Assembly (NCBI GenBank): GCA_041394245.1
Contig: JAWKIR010000002.1
Location: 930,001-994,000, forward strand
Direction of reading: 5' to 3'
Length of the DNA: 64,000 nt
DNA from: Acidimicrobiales bacterium
GTDB lineage: Bacteria > Actinomycetota > Acidimicrobiia > Acidimicrobiales > Aldehydirespiratoraceae
This document shows positions 7,424 through 16,538 of this stretch, in pieces (positions within the stretch are counted from its first letter, which is position 1; each line of letters begins with the position of its first letter). The translations under genes were made by a program, and so were the position numbers. A model generated the notes under the pieces. The model searched no databases and had not been told where the DNA came from. It was given only the letters and a program-made list of their open reading frames with translations.

Positions 7424-7822
7424 ATGACCACCGACGACCGCACCGACATGTTCACCAAGGGTGTCCACCACGTCTCCGTCAATGTCGACGACGTCGAGGC
7501 GAACCGGGCGTTCTATGTCGACACCCTCGGCTTCGAGCAGATCGACCGTCCCGATCTCGGAATCGGCGGCGTGTGGCTCCAGATGGGTCCGCAGCAACTT
7601 CACCTGGTCGAACTCCCGCTGATGGAGGGGTTCGGTCCCCACTTCGCGATCCGGGTCGACGACATCCGCGAAGCCCGCGCCGTGTTGGTCGAACGCGGTG
7701 TCGAGGTCAGCGAACCGAGTCCGATCGAGGGCGTCTGTCTCCAGGCGTTCTTCCGCGACCCGGCCGGCAATCAGATCGAGCTCAACCAGCCGCTGGCCTC
7801 CGCCGAGCGGGTCGCCACCTGA
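7424..7822 (+). CDS. VOC-family (glyoxalase/dioxygenase fold) protein
   Basis: 132 residues, one vicinal-oxygen-chelate domain made of two beta-alpha-beta-beta-beta modules. HHVSVNVDDVEANRAFYVDTLGF (N-terminal module, possible metal His at ~15-16) is followed by QLHLVEL and, in the second module, PHFAIRVDDI and FRDPAGNQIELNQP with a metal-type Glu. These residues would suit a divalent-metal lyase, isomerase or dioxygenase. Substrate unknown. Convergent with menA, 7 bp between stops. Confidence 0.75.
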   Translation: MTTDDRTDMFTKGVHHVSVNVDDVEANRAFYVDTLGFEQIDRPDLGIGGVWLQMGPQQLHLVELPLMEGFGPHFAIRVDDIREARAVLVERGVEVSEPSPIEGVCLQAFFRDPAGNQIELNQPLASAERVAT

Positions 7823-7829
7823 CTCGGGA

Positions 7830-8729
7830 CTAGCCCGTCAGAGCGAGACCGAGGGTCATGCCCAGGCCGCCGAGCATCTGCGCCCGAGCGGTCGCACCGA
7901 GCACGGCGATGAGGGCGGGTCCCGACGCACCCGCGCGCACGTCGCGGATCGCACGCCACGCCATCGGCGCGGCGGCCAGCGCCCCGACGGCACCCACCCG
8001 CGATGTCGCTGCGGCAACCAGCGCCACGCCGAGCGCGACGACATGGAGCAGCACGTAGGCGTCACGCGTCTTCGCGTCCCCGAGGCGCACGGCCAGCGTC
8101 CGCTTTCCGGCGACGGTGTCGCCGGGGATGTCGCGCAGGTTGTTGGTCACCATCAGGGCCGTGGCCCACAGGCCGACGGTGACACTGCACCAAACGGCCA
8201 GCGCGTCGACCCGTTCGAGAAGGACATAGGTGGTGCCGACGGTGGCCACCAGCCCGAAGAACACGAAGACGAAGACCTCGCCGAGCCCGAGATAGCCGTA
8301 GGGCCGGGGGCCGCCCGTATAGGTCCATCCGGCCACGAGACACAGCGCGCCCACCACGAACAGCTCCGGACCGACGAGCAGGGCGAGCACCGCGCCGAGG
8401 ACACCGGCGACCGCGAACGAAGCGGTCGCCGCGAGCTTCACCTGCCGGGGCGGCACCAGACCGGAGCCCACGAGGCGGAGGGGCCCGACCCGTTGCTCGC
8501 CATCGGTACCGCGCACACCGTCGGAGTAGTCGTTGGCGAAGTTGACGCCGACCTGGAGGGCCACGGCGACCACCAGGGCGAGGCCGCCTCGCCACCATTG
8601 CGTGTCGACCCCCTGCCCCACGGCAACCGCCGTGCCGACCGCGACGGGGACGATCGCGGCCGGAAGGGTCCGCGGGCGGGCACCGGCCAGCCAGAGCGCC
8701 ACGCCGGAGGGGACCGTCGACGCGGTCAC
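7830..8729 (-). CDS. menA: 1,4-dihydroxy-2-naphthoate polyprenyltransferase
   Basis: 299 residues, UbiA-family integral membrane enzyme attaching the polyprenyl tail to DHNA in menaquinone synthesis. Asp-rich motif 1 is NFANDYSDG (~63-71) and motif 2 is NNLRDIPGD (~200). Eight to nine hydrophobic helices are visible. The GTG start overlaps the purN TGA, so menA is the last member of the purine run and would be co-transcribed with it, an unusual pairing. Confidence 0.95.
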   Translation of the reverse strand: MTASTVPSGVALWLAGARPRTLPAAIVPVAVGTAVAVGQGVDTQWWRGGLALVVAVALQVGVNFANDYSDGVRGTDGEQRVGPLRLVGSGLVPPRQVKLAATASFAVAGVLGAVLALLVGPELFVVGALCLVAGWTYTGGPRPYGYLGLGEVFVFVFFGLVATVGTTYVLLERVDALAVWCSVTVGLWATALMVTNNLRDIPGDTVAGKRTLAVRLGDAKTRDAYVLLHVVALGVALVAAATSRVGAVGALAAAPMAWRAIRDVRAGASGPALIAVLGATARAQMLGGLGMTLGLALTG

Positions 8730-9334
8730 GATGCCACCAGATCGGCCACTGCCGCGACGAGCAGTTCGTGCTCGAGGGCGTGGATCCGTTCCTCGAGACG
8801 ATCACGGGTGTCGCCGGGTCGGATCGGCACCTCGGCGCTACGCAGCACCGGGCCGTCGTCGACGCCTTCGTCGGGCACGAGATGCACCATCACACCGGTG
8901 CGATCGAGCCCGCGCTCGACATGGGCCGCCCACGCGTCGTCGATCGCGTGGGCGCCCGGGAACTCGCCGGGAAGGGCCGGGTGAAGGTTGACCACCGGCG
9001 CGTCCACCTCATCCAGGAAGGCACAGGTGAACAGATGCATCCAACCGGCGCACACGACGGCATCAGGTCGGTCGGCGTTGATCCGTACGGCCAGATCGCG
9101 GTCGTACGCCTCGCGACCGGCCCGCTCGTCGCCGGCCTCGTCGAGATAGGGCCGCATCGGCACGAAGTCCTGCGGAATCCCGGCATCGTCGGCCCGGGTC
9201 CGGGCGAGGGCGGAACGACGGTTCACGTAGACGGCGACGATCTCGGCGTCGAGCCTGCCGTCGCCGATTGCGTCGATCAGCGCTTGGAGGTTGGACCCGG
9301 ACCCCGACGCGAGGACGACGAGTCGTCCCGTCAC
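8726..9334 (-). CDS. purN: Phosphoribosylglycinamide formyltransferase
   Basis: 202 residues, formylates GAR to FGAR using 10-formyl-THF, step 3 of purine synthesis. Visible: phosphate loop ASGSGSNLQALIDA (~8-21), catalytic Asn-His in VVNLHPALPGEFPGAH (~105-120) and catalytic Asp in DEGVDDGPVL (~145). The GTG start overlaps the purM TGA; a longer frame extends upstream inside purM but lacks homology. GTGA overlaps on both sides suggest tight translational coupling. Confidence 0.95.
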   Translation of the reverse strand: MTGRLVVLASGSGSNLQALIDAIGDGRLDAEIVAVYVNRRSALARTRADDAGIPQDFVPMRPYLDEAGDERAGREAYDRDLAVRINADRPDAVVCAGWMHLFTCAFLDEVDAPVVNLHPALPGEFPGAHAIDDAWAAHVERGLDRTGVMVHLVPDEGVDDGPVLRSAEVPIRPGDTRDRLEERIHALEHELLVAAVADLVAS

Positions 9335-10329
9335 CGCCACCCTCCGACGAGGGCCACCCGCTCGTCGCCGTTGCGGGCCCGGAGGCGGCCGATCACCGGC
9401 AGGCCGGCGTCGAGCACCGCACCCCGCAGGTCGGCGGGCACGACGACGACCATGCCGATGCCCATGTTCCACACCCGGAACGCCTCGTCGTCGGGGATCT
9501 CGCCCCACTCGACGAGCGAACGGAAGTGGGCGGGGACGTCCCAGCTCCCGAGCTCGAACTCGGCAGCGAGGTGCGACGGCAACACCCGAGGCACGTTCTC
9601 GAAGAGACCGCCACCGGTGATGTGGGCCAGCGCCAACGGCTCGATTCCGCCGGCCTGCATCTCCTCGATGTGGGTGATGTAGGGCTGGTGCGGGGTGAGG
9701 AGCCAGTCGAGCATCTCGGCGCTGGGTTCGTGGTCCTCCAGCAGCAAGCGGATCAGCGAGTAGCCGTTGGTGTGGGGGCTGCGACTCGCGAGACCGACGA
9801 GGAGGTCACCCTCGGCCAGATCGTCGGTGCGGGGCCACAGCGACGCACGGTCGGCCACACCCACGATCGTGCCGGCGATGTCGACCGCGCCCGGCATGTA
9901 GACCCCTGGCATCTCGGCGGTCTCACCGCCCAGGAGCGCACAGCCGACGGCCTGACAGGCCTCGGCCATCCCGGTCACGATCTCGGCGACCACCTCGGGA
10001 ACGAGCGATGCGGTGGCGATGTAGTCGAGGAAGAAGAGCGGTCGCGCGCCCTGCACGAGGATGTCGTCGACACAGTGGTTGACCAGGTCGGCGCCGACAC
10101 CACGCCAGCGCTGGTGTCGGGCGGCGAGCTCGACCTTGGTGCCCACGCCGTCGGTGGAGGCGACGAGCACCTTGCCGGGGCCGAGGTCGTCGGCCGCGAA
10201 CAGGCCACCGAACGCCCCCAACTCGGACAGCACCGACGGCGTGTTGGTCGCCTTCACCGCATCGGCCAACAACTCGACGGTGCGGTTGCCGGCGTCGATG
10301 TCGACCCCGGCGTCTCGATAGCTGGTCAT
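9331..10329 (-). CDS. purM: Phosphoribosylformylglycinamidine cyclo-ligase (AIR synthetase)
   Basis: 332 residues, closes FGAM to AIR with ATP. Typical length. Conserved pieces: MTSYRDAGVDIDAGN at the N-terminus, STDGVGTK (~59-66), the metal/ATP site in LVNHCVDDILVQGARPLFFLDY, GGETAEMPGVY, PHTNGYSL, and HITGGGLFENVPRVLP. Member of the PurM/ThiL/SelD fold shared with PurL. ATG 10329 overlaps the purD TGA (ATGA). Confidence 0.97.
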   Translation of the reverse strand: MTSYRDAGVDIDAGNRTVELLADAVKATNTPSVLSELGAFGGLFAADDLGPGKVLVASTDGVGTKVELAARHQRWRGVGADLVNHCVDDILVQGARPLFFLDYIATASLVPEVVAEIVTGMAEACQAVGCALLGGETAEMPGVYMPGAVDIAGTIVGVADRASLWPRTDDLAEGDLLVGLASRSPHTNGYSLIRLLLEDHEPSAEMLDWLLTPHQPYITHIEEMQAGGIEPLALAHITGGGLFENVPRVLPSHLAAEFELGSWDVPAHFRSLVEWGEIPDDEAFRVWNMGIGMVVVVPADLRGAVLDAGLPVIGRLRARNGDERVALVGGWR

Positions 10330-11612
10330 TGGCGTACCTCGGCGGTCGCTCGGGCGATGTCGGCGCGGTGTTGGGCGCCTTCGAAGTCGATCAGGGCCAC
10401 ACCGGCGTGGGCGGCATCGGCTGCTGCGCCGAGCGACTCGCGCACCGCGGTGACGGCCAGGACCCGGCCTCCGGCGGTGTGGGGGATGCCGTCGACGGCG
10501 GCCGTGCCGGCGTGGAAGACGGTGCAACCGACATCACCGACCGACTCGAGGCCGGTGATCGGGACGGGCGAACTCCCGCTGACGGGATAGCCGGCGCTGG
10601 CCATGACGACGGTCACCGCAGCCTGCGCGCTCCAGCGGACGTCGGTGCTCGCGAGCGTGCCGTCGATGCACGCATTGCACACGTCGACCAGATCGGATTC
10701 GAGCAGCGGGAGGACGACCTGCGTCTCCGGGTCGCCGAAGCGACAGTTGAACTCGATCACCTTCGGGCCATCGGCGGTCAGCATCATCCCGGCGTAGAGC
10801 ACACCCCGATAGGGACGACCTTCATCGATCATCGCCCGCAGGGTGGGGGCGATGACCTCCTTGCCGACCCGTTCGAGCAACGCCTCGTCGGCGATCGGCG
10901 ACGGGTGGAACGCCCCCATTCCCCCGGTGTTCGGACCGACGTCGCCCTCGCCGAGGCGCTTGTGGTCCTGGGCGGCGGGCATCACGTGGAAGTCGACGCC
11001 GTCGCAGAACGCGAGGATCGACACCTCCGGTCCGTGGAGACGCTCCTCGAGCAGCACCTCCGCGCCCGCATCGCCGAACGTGCGGTCGACCAGGATCGCG
11101 GTGATCGCAGCCGCCGCCTCGTCGCGGGTCTCGGCGACGATCACGCCCTTGCCGGCGGCGAGGCCGCTGGCCTTGATCACCGGGACGGCATCCGAGGCGT
11201 CGAGGTGGGCGAGTGCCGCCGCCGGGTCGGTGAACGTCGCGGCTGCCCCTGTCGGGATGCCGTGGCGCAGCAGGAAGTCCTTGCAGTGGGCCTTGGACCC
11301 CTCCAGCTGGGCGGCGGCGGCCGAGGGACCGAACGCGCGGATCCCGACGGCGGTGAGACGATCGACGAGGCCGGCGACGAGCGGGTCCTCCGGCCCGACG
11401 ATCACCAGGTCGACCTGCTCGGCGAGCGCCAGTGCGACCAGCGCCTCGAGATCCGCAGCACCGACATCGACGTTGCGGCACTTCGATTCCCGCGCCGTGC
11501 CGGCATTGCCGGGCGCCACCAGCACCTCGTCGACCTGCGCAGAACGGGCCAACGTCCACGCCAGCGCGTGTTCGCGCCCGCCGCCGCCGACCACCAGCAC
11601 CCGCTGACCCAC
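10326..11612 (-). CDS. purD: Phosphoribosylamine-glycine ligase (GAR synthetase)
   Basis: 428 residues, ATP-grasp ligase joining glycine to phosphoribosylamine, step 2 of the pathway. Visible: N-terminal VLVVGGGGREHALAWTLA, GPEDPLVAGLVD, the ATP-grasp core VIKASGLAAGKGVIVA, PNTGGMGAFHP, and IEFNCRFGDPETQVVLP with the metal-binding Glu/Asn. GTG start 3 bp after the purF stop. Standard single-domain bacterial form, not fused to purM or purN. Confidence 0.97.
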   Translation of the reverse strand: MGQRVLVVGGGGREHALAWTLARSAQVDEVLVAPGNAGTARESKCRNVDVGAADLEALVALALAEQVDLVIVGPEDPLVAGLVDRLTAVGIRAFGPSAAAAQLEGSKAHCKDFLLRHGIPTGAAATFTDPAAALAHLDASDAVPVIKASGLAAGKGVIVAETRDEAAAAITAILVDRTFGDAGAEVLLEERLHGPEVSILAFCDGVDFHVMPAAQDHKRLGEGDVGPNTGGMGAFHPSPIADEALLERVGKEVIAPTLRAMIDEGRPYRGVLYAGMMLTADGPKVIEFNCRFGDPETQVVLPLLESDLVDVCNACIDGTLASTDVRWSAQAAVTVVMASAGYPVSGSSPVPITGLESVGDVGCTVFHAGTAAVDGIPHTAGGRVLAVTAVRESLGAAADAAHAGVALIDFEGAQHRADIARATAEVRQ

Positions 11613-11615
11613 CGT

Positions 11616-13049
11616 TCAGTCTCCCCAGACCTGGGCGAACTGTTCCTTCGTGGTCAGTTGCAGCTGCACGAATCGCTCGGACTCGAACGGGTAGACACCG
11701 GTGAAGCACGCATTGCAGTAGCCGTCCTCGGCCCCGAGGCCGCGCATCATGGCGTCGATCGAGAGATAGGCGAGCGAATCGGCCCCGATGTGGGCGCAGA
11801 TCTCCTCGACGCTCATCTGGGCGGCGATGAGCTCGTCCTGCGACGCCATGTCGACGCCCATGTAGCAGGGATCGGTGATCGCCGGGCACGCGACCCGGAC
11901 GTGGACCTCCGTCGCCCCGGCATCGCGCAGCATCTGGACGAGCGGGCCCGAGGTGGTGCCCCGAACGATCGAGTCGTCGACCATGACCACCCGCTTGCCG
12001 AACAGGTTGTCGCCCAGCGGGTTGAATTTCATGGCAACGCCGGCATCACGCAGCTGCTGGGTCGGCTCGATGAATGTCCGCCCCACGTAGCGGTTCTTGA
12101 TGAGACCCTCGGTGTAGGGGATCCCTGCCTCCTGGGCGAAGCCCACGGCATGCGGCGTCCCCGAGTCGGGCACGGGCACCACCAGGTCGGCTTCCACCGG
12201 CGCTTCGCGGGCGAGCTCGCGGCCGAGGCGCTGACGGGTGGAGTGCACCAGGCTGCCCGTGTGCACCGAGTCGGGTCGTGAGAAGTAGATCTGTTCGAAC
12301 GTGCAGAACGACTTCTTGCGCGTGACGGCGCCCTGCTCGATGTAGAGACCGTCGTCGTCGATCCTCACGATCTCGCCGGGCTCGACCTCGCGCACGAACT
12401 TCGCGCCGATGGCCGAGAACGCACACGTCTCCGATGCGAGCACATAGCCGCCGTCGATCTCTCCGATGACGAGCGGGCGAAACCCCCACGGGTCGCGCAC
12501 GCCGTAGAGCCCGTCGCGAGTCAGGATCGTGAGCGCGAAGGCTCCCTCCGCTCGGCTCATCAGCACCCGGATACGGCTGAGCCAGTCGCCGCCCGCCCCG
12601 GTGAGGAGGTGGACCATGACCTCGGTGTCGCTCGAGGTCTGCAGGCCGACGCCGCGCTCGAGGAGCTCGCGACGCAGCAGGTTGGCGTTGACCAGATTGC
12701 CGTTGTGGGCGACTGCGAGCGGACCGTCGATCGTCTCGATCACCTGCGGTTGCGCATTGCGGATCCCCGAACCACCGGTGGTCGAGTATCGGGTGTGGCC
12801 GATCGCCAGGCCACCGCGCAGCGTCGAGAGGTTGTCCTCGTTGAAGACACTCGACACGAGTCCCTGACCCTTGTGGACATGGGCCACGCCCTTGTCGACA
12901 CTCACGATGCCGGCCGCCTCCTGTCCGCGGTGCTGCAACGTGTAGAGGGCGAAGAAGGCGAGACGAGCCGCGTCCTGCCCGGGAGCGTGGACGCCGACGA
13001 TGCCACACTCCTCGTGGAGATCATCACCAGTGGGAAACACGGATATCAC
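11616..13049 (-). CDS. purF: Amidophosphoribosyltransferase
   Basis: 477 residues, first committed step: PRPP plus glutamine to phosphoribosylamine. Ntn-type glutaminase whose nucleophile Cys (~15, in HEECGIVGV) is exposed after removal of a 14-residue propeptide. The PRPP loop is VVMVDDSIVRGTTS (~350). Four Cys suited to a [4Fe-4S] cluster (KSFCTFEQ, VACPAIT and the C-terminal YCNACF pair) mark the Bacillus-type, oxygen-sensitive enzyme. The GTG start at 13049 overlaps the purK stop (GTGA). Likely the flux-control point and feedback-inhibited. Confidence 0.96.
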   Translation of the reverse strand: MISVFPTGDDLHEECGIVGVHAPGQDAARLAFFALYTLQHRGQEAAGIVSVDKGVAHVHKGQGLVSSVFNEDNLSTLRGGLAIGHTRYSTTGGSGIRNAQPQVIETIDGPLAVAHNGNLVNANLLRRELLERGVGLQTSSDTEVMVHLLTGAGGDWLSRIRVLMSRAEGAFALTILTRDGLYGVRDPWGFRPLVIGEIDGGYVLASETCAFSAIGAKFVREVEPGEIVRIDDDGLYIEQGAVTRKKSFCTFEQIYFSRPDSVHTGSLVHSTRQRLGRELAREAPVEADLVVPVPDSGTPHAVGFAQEAGIPYTEGLIKNRYVGRTFIEPTQQLRDAGVAMKFNPLGDNLFGKRVVMVDDSIVRGTTSGPLVQMLRDAGATEVHVRVACPAITDPCYMGVDMASQDELIAAQMSVEEICAHIGADSLAYLSIDAMMRGLGAEDGYCNACFTGVYPFESERFVQLQLTTKEQFAQVWGD

Positions 13050-14185
13050 CGTCCGGAGAGCGCGACTCGGGCGTCGACCGCTCTTTGTAGCGTGTCGGCG
13101 GCGTTGTCGCCCACACAGGTCAGATGTCCCATCTTGCGGCCGGGCCGTGCGTCGGCCTTGCCGTAGAGATGGAGATGGATGGAGGGATCGCGCAACGCCG
13201 CGATCCAATCGGGTTCACCGTCGGTCCACAGATCACCGAGGAGTTGCACCATTGCCGCGGGGCGACAGGTGCCGTCGCCGAGCGGGAGGCCACAGACGGC
13301 CCGCAGTTGCTGTTCGAACTGGCTCGCCGGCGCGGCCTCGATCGTGCAGTGGCCGGAGTTGTGCGGTCGCGGTGCCACCTCGTTGACCAGCAGGTCGGAT
13401 CCCGTGTCGAAGATCTCGACGCACAGCACACCCACCAGCGCCCACGAGTCGGCGATCCGATGGGCGAGTGCGCGGGCCGCCGCCGCCCGCTCGGGATCGA
13501 TCGCCGCCGGCACCATCGTGGTGTCGAGGATGTGATCGACGTGATGGTTCTCCATCACCCCGTGGTCGACGATCTCGCCCGCAGCACCGCGAGCGACCAC
13601 CACCGAGAGCTCTCGTTCGAACGGGATCACCGCTTCGACGACGAGTCGTTCGCGGCCCAGCGCCTCCCAGGCGCCATCTGCTTCGGTGGGGTCGGTGATC
13701 CGCACCTGGCCCTTGCCGTCGTAGCCGAACCGGGCCACCTTCGCGATGACCGGCGCGCCGAGCGCCAGCACTGCGGCGCGCAGTTCCGCGATGGTCTCCG
13801 CCGGCATCCAGGGGGCGACGGCGACACCGGCCGCGGCGAGTGCCCGCTTCTCGCGCTGGCGATCCTGGGCGTCGGCGATGATCTCTCCGGACGGATGGAC
13901 GGGCACACCGGCCGCCGCGGCCGCCGCAGCGAGCGACGGATCGACGTTCTCGAACTCCCAGGTGACGACATCGACCTCGGACAGGAATCGCTCGACGCCC
14001 GTCTCGTCGTCGAAGGGCGCCGCGATCTCGATCTCGGCCACGCCTCCGGCGGGAGTGTCCTTCGCTCCCCCGGTGAGCACCGCGACCCGGTAGCCGTGCT
14101 GGTGCGCCACCTGCGCCAGCATTCGTCCGAGCTGCCCGCCGCCCACCACGCCGATCGTGGAACCTGGGAGGAGCGGGCCGGTCAC
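13046..14185 (-). CDS. purK: N5-carboxyaminoimidazole ribonucleotide synthase
   Basis: 379 residues, ATP-grasp enzyme making N5-CAIR from AIR and bicarbonate, feeding PurE. N-terminal VVGGGQLGRMLAQ, TWEFENVD (~80-87), VIAKVARFGYDGKGQ (ATP-grasp loop), FERELSVVVARG, and the C-terminal NEVAPRPHNSGHCTIEA plus HLYGKADARPGRKMGH. GTG 14185 lies 2 bp after the purE stop. The frame continues upstream inside purE without homology, so that start is rejected. Confidence 0.96.
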   Translation of the reverse strand: MTGPLLPGSTIGVVGGGQLGRMLAQVAHQHGYRVAVLTGGAKDTPAGGVAEIEIAAPFDDETGVERFLSEVDVVTWEFENVDPSLAAAAAAAGVPVHPSGEIIADAQDRQREKRALAAAGVAVAPWMPAETIAELRAAVLALGAPVIAKVARFGYDGKGQVRITDPTEADGAWEALGRERLVVEAVIPFERELSVVVARGAAGEIVDHGVMENHHVDHILDTTMVPAAIDPERAAAARALAHRIADSWALVGVLCVEIFDTGSDLLVNEVAPRPHNSGHCTIEAAPASQFEQQLRAVCGLPLGDGTCRPAAMVQLLGDLWTDGEPDWIAALRDPSIHLHLYGKADARPGRKMGHLTCVGDNAADTLQRAVDARVALSGR

Positions 14186-14187
14186 CG

Positions 14188-14679
14188 TCAGTGGTCCAGC
14201 TCGATCGAGCGGACCTGGGCGTTTCGCTGGGCCCGGTAGGCGTGGAGGGCGTCGGCGAGTGCGTCGTCGTGACGAGCCAACATGGCGACCGCGAGGAGGC
14301 CGGCGTTGGTCGCCCCGGCAGGACCGATCGCCATCGTGGCAACCGGGACACCGCCGGGCATCTGGACGATCGACAGGAGCGAGTCGATCCCGTTGAGTGC
14401 CCGGCTCTTGATCGGGACACCGATCACCGGGACGATGGTGTGTCCGGCGACCATGCCCGGCAGATGCGCGGCGCCGCCGGCGCCGGCGATCACCACCTGC
14501 AGACCGCGGGTCTCGGCCGTTTCGGCGTAGTCGACCATCAGGTCGGGTGTGCGATGGGCGGAGACCACCCGGGCCTCGAAGGCAACACCGAAGTCGCGGA
14601 GGATGTCGGCAGCCCCGCGCATCGTCTCCCAATCGGAGTCGCTGCCCATGATCACGCCGACGAGCGGATCGTCACTCAC
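14188..14679 (-). CDS. purE: N5-carboxyaminoimidazole ribonucleotide mutase
   Basis: 163 residues, converts N5-CAIR to CAIR (class I PurE, consistent with the adjacent purK). Signatures: VGVIMGSDSDWETM at the N-terminus, the catalytic-His region SAHRTPD, AGAGGAAHLPGM and GGVPVATMAIG. The GTG at 14679 (VSDDPL) is chosen because GGGAGG lies about 9 bp upstream; an ATG at 14715 would add 12 residues including that site. A gap of about 100 bp separates it from purC, the longest in the operon. Confidence 0.95.
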   Translation of the reverse strand: MSDDPLVGVIMGSDSDWETMRGAADILRDFGVAFEARVVSAHRTPDLMVDYAETAETRGLQVVIAGAGGAAHLPGMVAGHTIVPVIGVPIKSRALNGIDSLLSIVQMPGGVPVATMAIGPAGATNAGLLAVAMLARHDDALADALHAYRAQRNAQVRSIELDH

Positions 14680-14778
14680 GCGGTCGTCCTCCCGAATTCC
14701 CCGACCAGTCTGCATCCTCGCGCGCCATCACCCACCCGCGTTGGATGACTTCCGGGCCGCGAACGCGGTGGTCGTTGG

Positions 14779-15750
14779 TCACTGCGACGCAGCCCGGATC
14801 GCCGCGGCGACCCGCGGCGAGGCCGGATACGCGGCCGGTACCAGTGGCGCACCGGTCAAGGCGGCGAACGCTTCCTGGTAGACGCCGGCTGCAATCACCG
14901 CCAGGTCGCGATCGAGCGGCGGCGGGTCGCCCTCGCCCCGGTACCCGCGCTCGGCGTAGACGAGACGCACGACCTCCTTGTCGAGGTTCTCGGGTTCGCG
15001 GCCGTCGGCCAGCCGCTCCTCGACCGTCGATGCCCGCCAATAGCGCGAGCTGTCGGGGGTGTGGACCTCGTCGATGATCGTGAGCCGACCCTCGTCGTCG
15101 ATCCCGAACTCGTACTTGGTGTCGACCAGGACCAGACCCGCCTCGGCCGCGAGCTCGCTCCCACGATCGAAGATCGCCAGCGCCGTCGTGCGAACCTCGT
15201 CCCATCGCTCGGGCGCCACGAGCCCCCGCTCGACGATTCCCGCCTCGGTGATGGGCTCGTCGTGGCCACCCTGCTCGGCCTTGGTGGTCGGGGTGATGAT
15301 CGGCGCCGGCAGCGGATCGTTCTTGCGCATGCCGTCGGGGAACGTCAACCCGTAGATCTCACGCTCCCCCGCCGCGTACTTCGTCCACAGCGCAGTCGAC
15401 GTCGAACCGGACAACCGGCCGCGCACGACCACCTCGACCGGCAGCGTCTCGCACTTCCGCCCGATCGTGACGTTGGGATCAGGCACGGCAACGACATGCG
15501 ACGGAACGATGTCGGCGATGCGTTCGAACCACCATGCCGCGAGCTCGTTCAGCACCTGCCCCCGGTAGGGAACGGTGCCGAGCACCCGGTCGAAGGCCGA
15601 GATCCGGTCCGTCGCCACCAATGCCAGCCGGTCGCCCAGGTCGACGATGTCGCGGACCTTGCCCCGGATCAGGGGGCCGAGAGCCTCGAGGCCTTCGCCA
15701 TCGATGCCGTCGAAGGGCGATTCCAACGCCGGCGTGAGATCGATCGTCAT
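14779..15750 (-). CDS. purC: Phosphoribosylaminoimidazole-succinocarboxamide synthase
   Basis: 323 residues, ligates aspartate to CAIR giving SAICAR. Visible: LIRGKVRDIVDLGDRLALVATDRISAFD split across ~27-54, VVVRGRLSGSTSTALW, LPAPIITPTTKAE, and the nucleotide/metal site LVDTKYEFG, IDEVHTPDSSRYW. Length fits the longer SAICAR synthetases (~300). ATG 15750 overlaps the purQ TGA (ATGA). purB, the next enzyme, is not in the window. Confidence 0.96.
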   Translation of the reverse strand: MTIDLTPALESPFDGIDGEGLEALGPLIRGKVRDIVDLGDRLALVATDRISAFDRVLGTVPYRGQVLNELAAWWFERIADIVPSHVVAVPDPNVTIGRKCETLPVEVVVRGRLSGSTSTALWTKYAAGEREIYGLTFPDGMRKNDPLPAPIITPTTKAEQGGHDEPITEAGIVERGLVAPERWDEVRTTALAIFDRGSELAAEAGLVLVDTKYEFGIDDEGRLTIIDEVHTPDSSRYWRASTVEERLADGREPENLDKEVVRLVYAERGYRGEGDPPPLDRDLAVIAAGVYQEAFAALTGAPLVPAAYPASPRVAAAIRAASQ

Positions 15751-16538
15751 CCCGCCGCCCCGACGAACGCAGCGAAGATGGGGAGACCCGACCCTTCCTC
15801 CGGGCCCGACGGTCGCTGCCACCACAGCACGTGGTCCTCCGGGTGCGGCATGAGCCCGACAACGGAACCCGACGCGTTGCAGAGTCCGGCGATGTCGCGC
15901 ACGCTGCCGTTGGGGTTGGCCGGATACGCGCCGTCGGCCGGGCGGAGTGGATCCTCGATCGGGGCAGCGCCGGTGTGCATGTAGCGGAACGCGACCTGGC
16001 CGGCGGCGTCGAGCTTCGATGCGACCCCGTCGTCGAGCACCGCGACCCGACCTTCGCCGTGTGCGATGGGGCAGCGCACGACCGCGTCCTTCGCCGCCGA
16101 CAGCCAGCTCGACGACACGCCGACCTCGACCCGCAGGGTCACCCATCGGCACTCGAAGCGACCACGGGCGTTCTCGGTCAGGGTCACCGAGCGGTCGGTG
16201 CCGGCCGGGCCCGGCAACAGACCGGCCTTGACCAGCACCTGGAACCCGTTGCAGATACCGAGCACCGGCTTGCCCGCATCGACGAACGCGGCGAGCTCGT
16301 CGGCGAACCAGGTGCGCAACTCGAGTGCGAGCCGACCGCCGGCACCCAGGGCATCACCGTAGGAGAAGCCGCCGGGCAGCAGGATCGCCGCGTGGTCGGC
16401 GATCTTCACGCGACCGCTGCGCAGCTCGTTGATGTGGGCGATGCGGGCGTCGCCACCGGCGAGCGCAACCGCCTGGGCGGCCTCACCGTCGCGATTGGTG
16501 CCCGACGCGTGGGGGATGAGGATCGGTGGTCGACTCAT
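15747..16538 (-). CDS. purQ: FGAM synthase glutaminase subunit
   Basis: 263 residues, class I amidotransferase supplying ammonia to PurL. Nucleophile Cys in LGICNGFQVL (~95), oxyanion/structural LLPGGFSYGDALGAG (~53-67) and the catalytic His-Glu in GLMPHPEDHVLW near the C-terminus. Slightly longer than the ~225-residue small PurQ, with an extra segment around GRVAVLDDGVASKL. ATG 16538 overlaps the purSL stop, giving 1:1 coupling with its partner. Confidence 0.95.
   Translation of the reverse strand: MSRPPILIPHASGTNRDGEAAQAVALAGGDARIAHINELRSGRVKIADHAAILLPGGFSYGDALGAGGRLALELRTWFADELAAFVDAGKPVLGICNGFQVLVKAGLLPGPAGTDRSVTLTENARGRFECRWVTLRVEVGVSSSWLSAAKDAVVRCPIAHGEGRVAVLDDGVASKLDAAGQVAFRYMHTGAAPIEDPLRPADGAYPANPNGSVRDIAGLCNASGSVVGLMPHPEDHVLWWQRPSGPEEGSGLPIFAAFVGAAG

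Noticed and set aside
7820..7840. Small dyad spanning the stops of the VOC and menA genes
   Set aside because: Only 4+3 bp with a bulge and no T-tract on either strand; too weak to call a bidirectional terminator.
10329..12281. 650-codon plus-strand frame across purD and purF
   Set aside because: Low-complexity Arg/Asp/Gly product without motifs, opposite two strongly supported purine genes.
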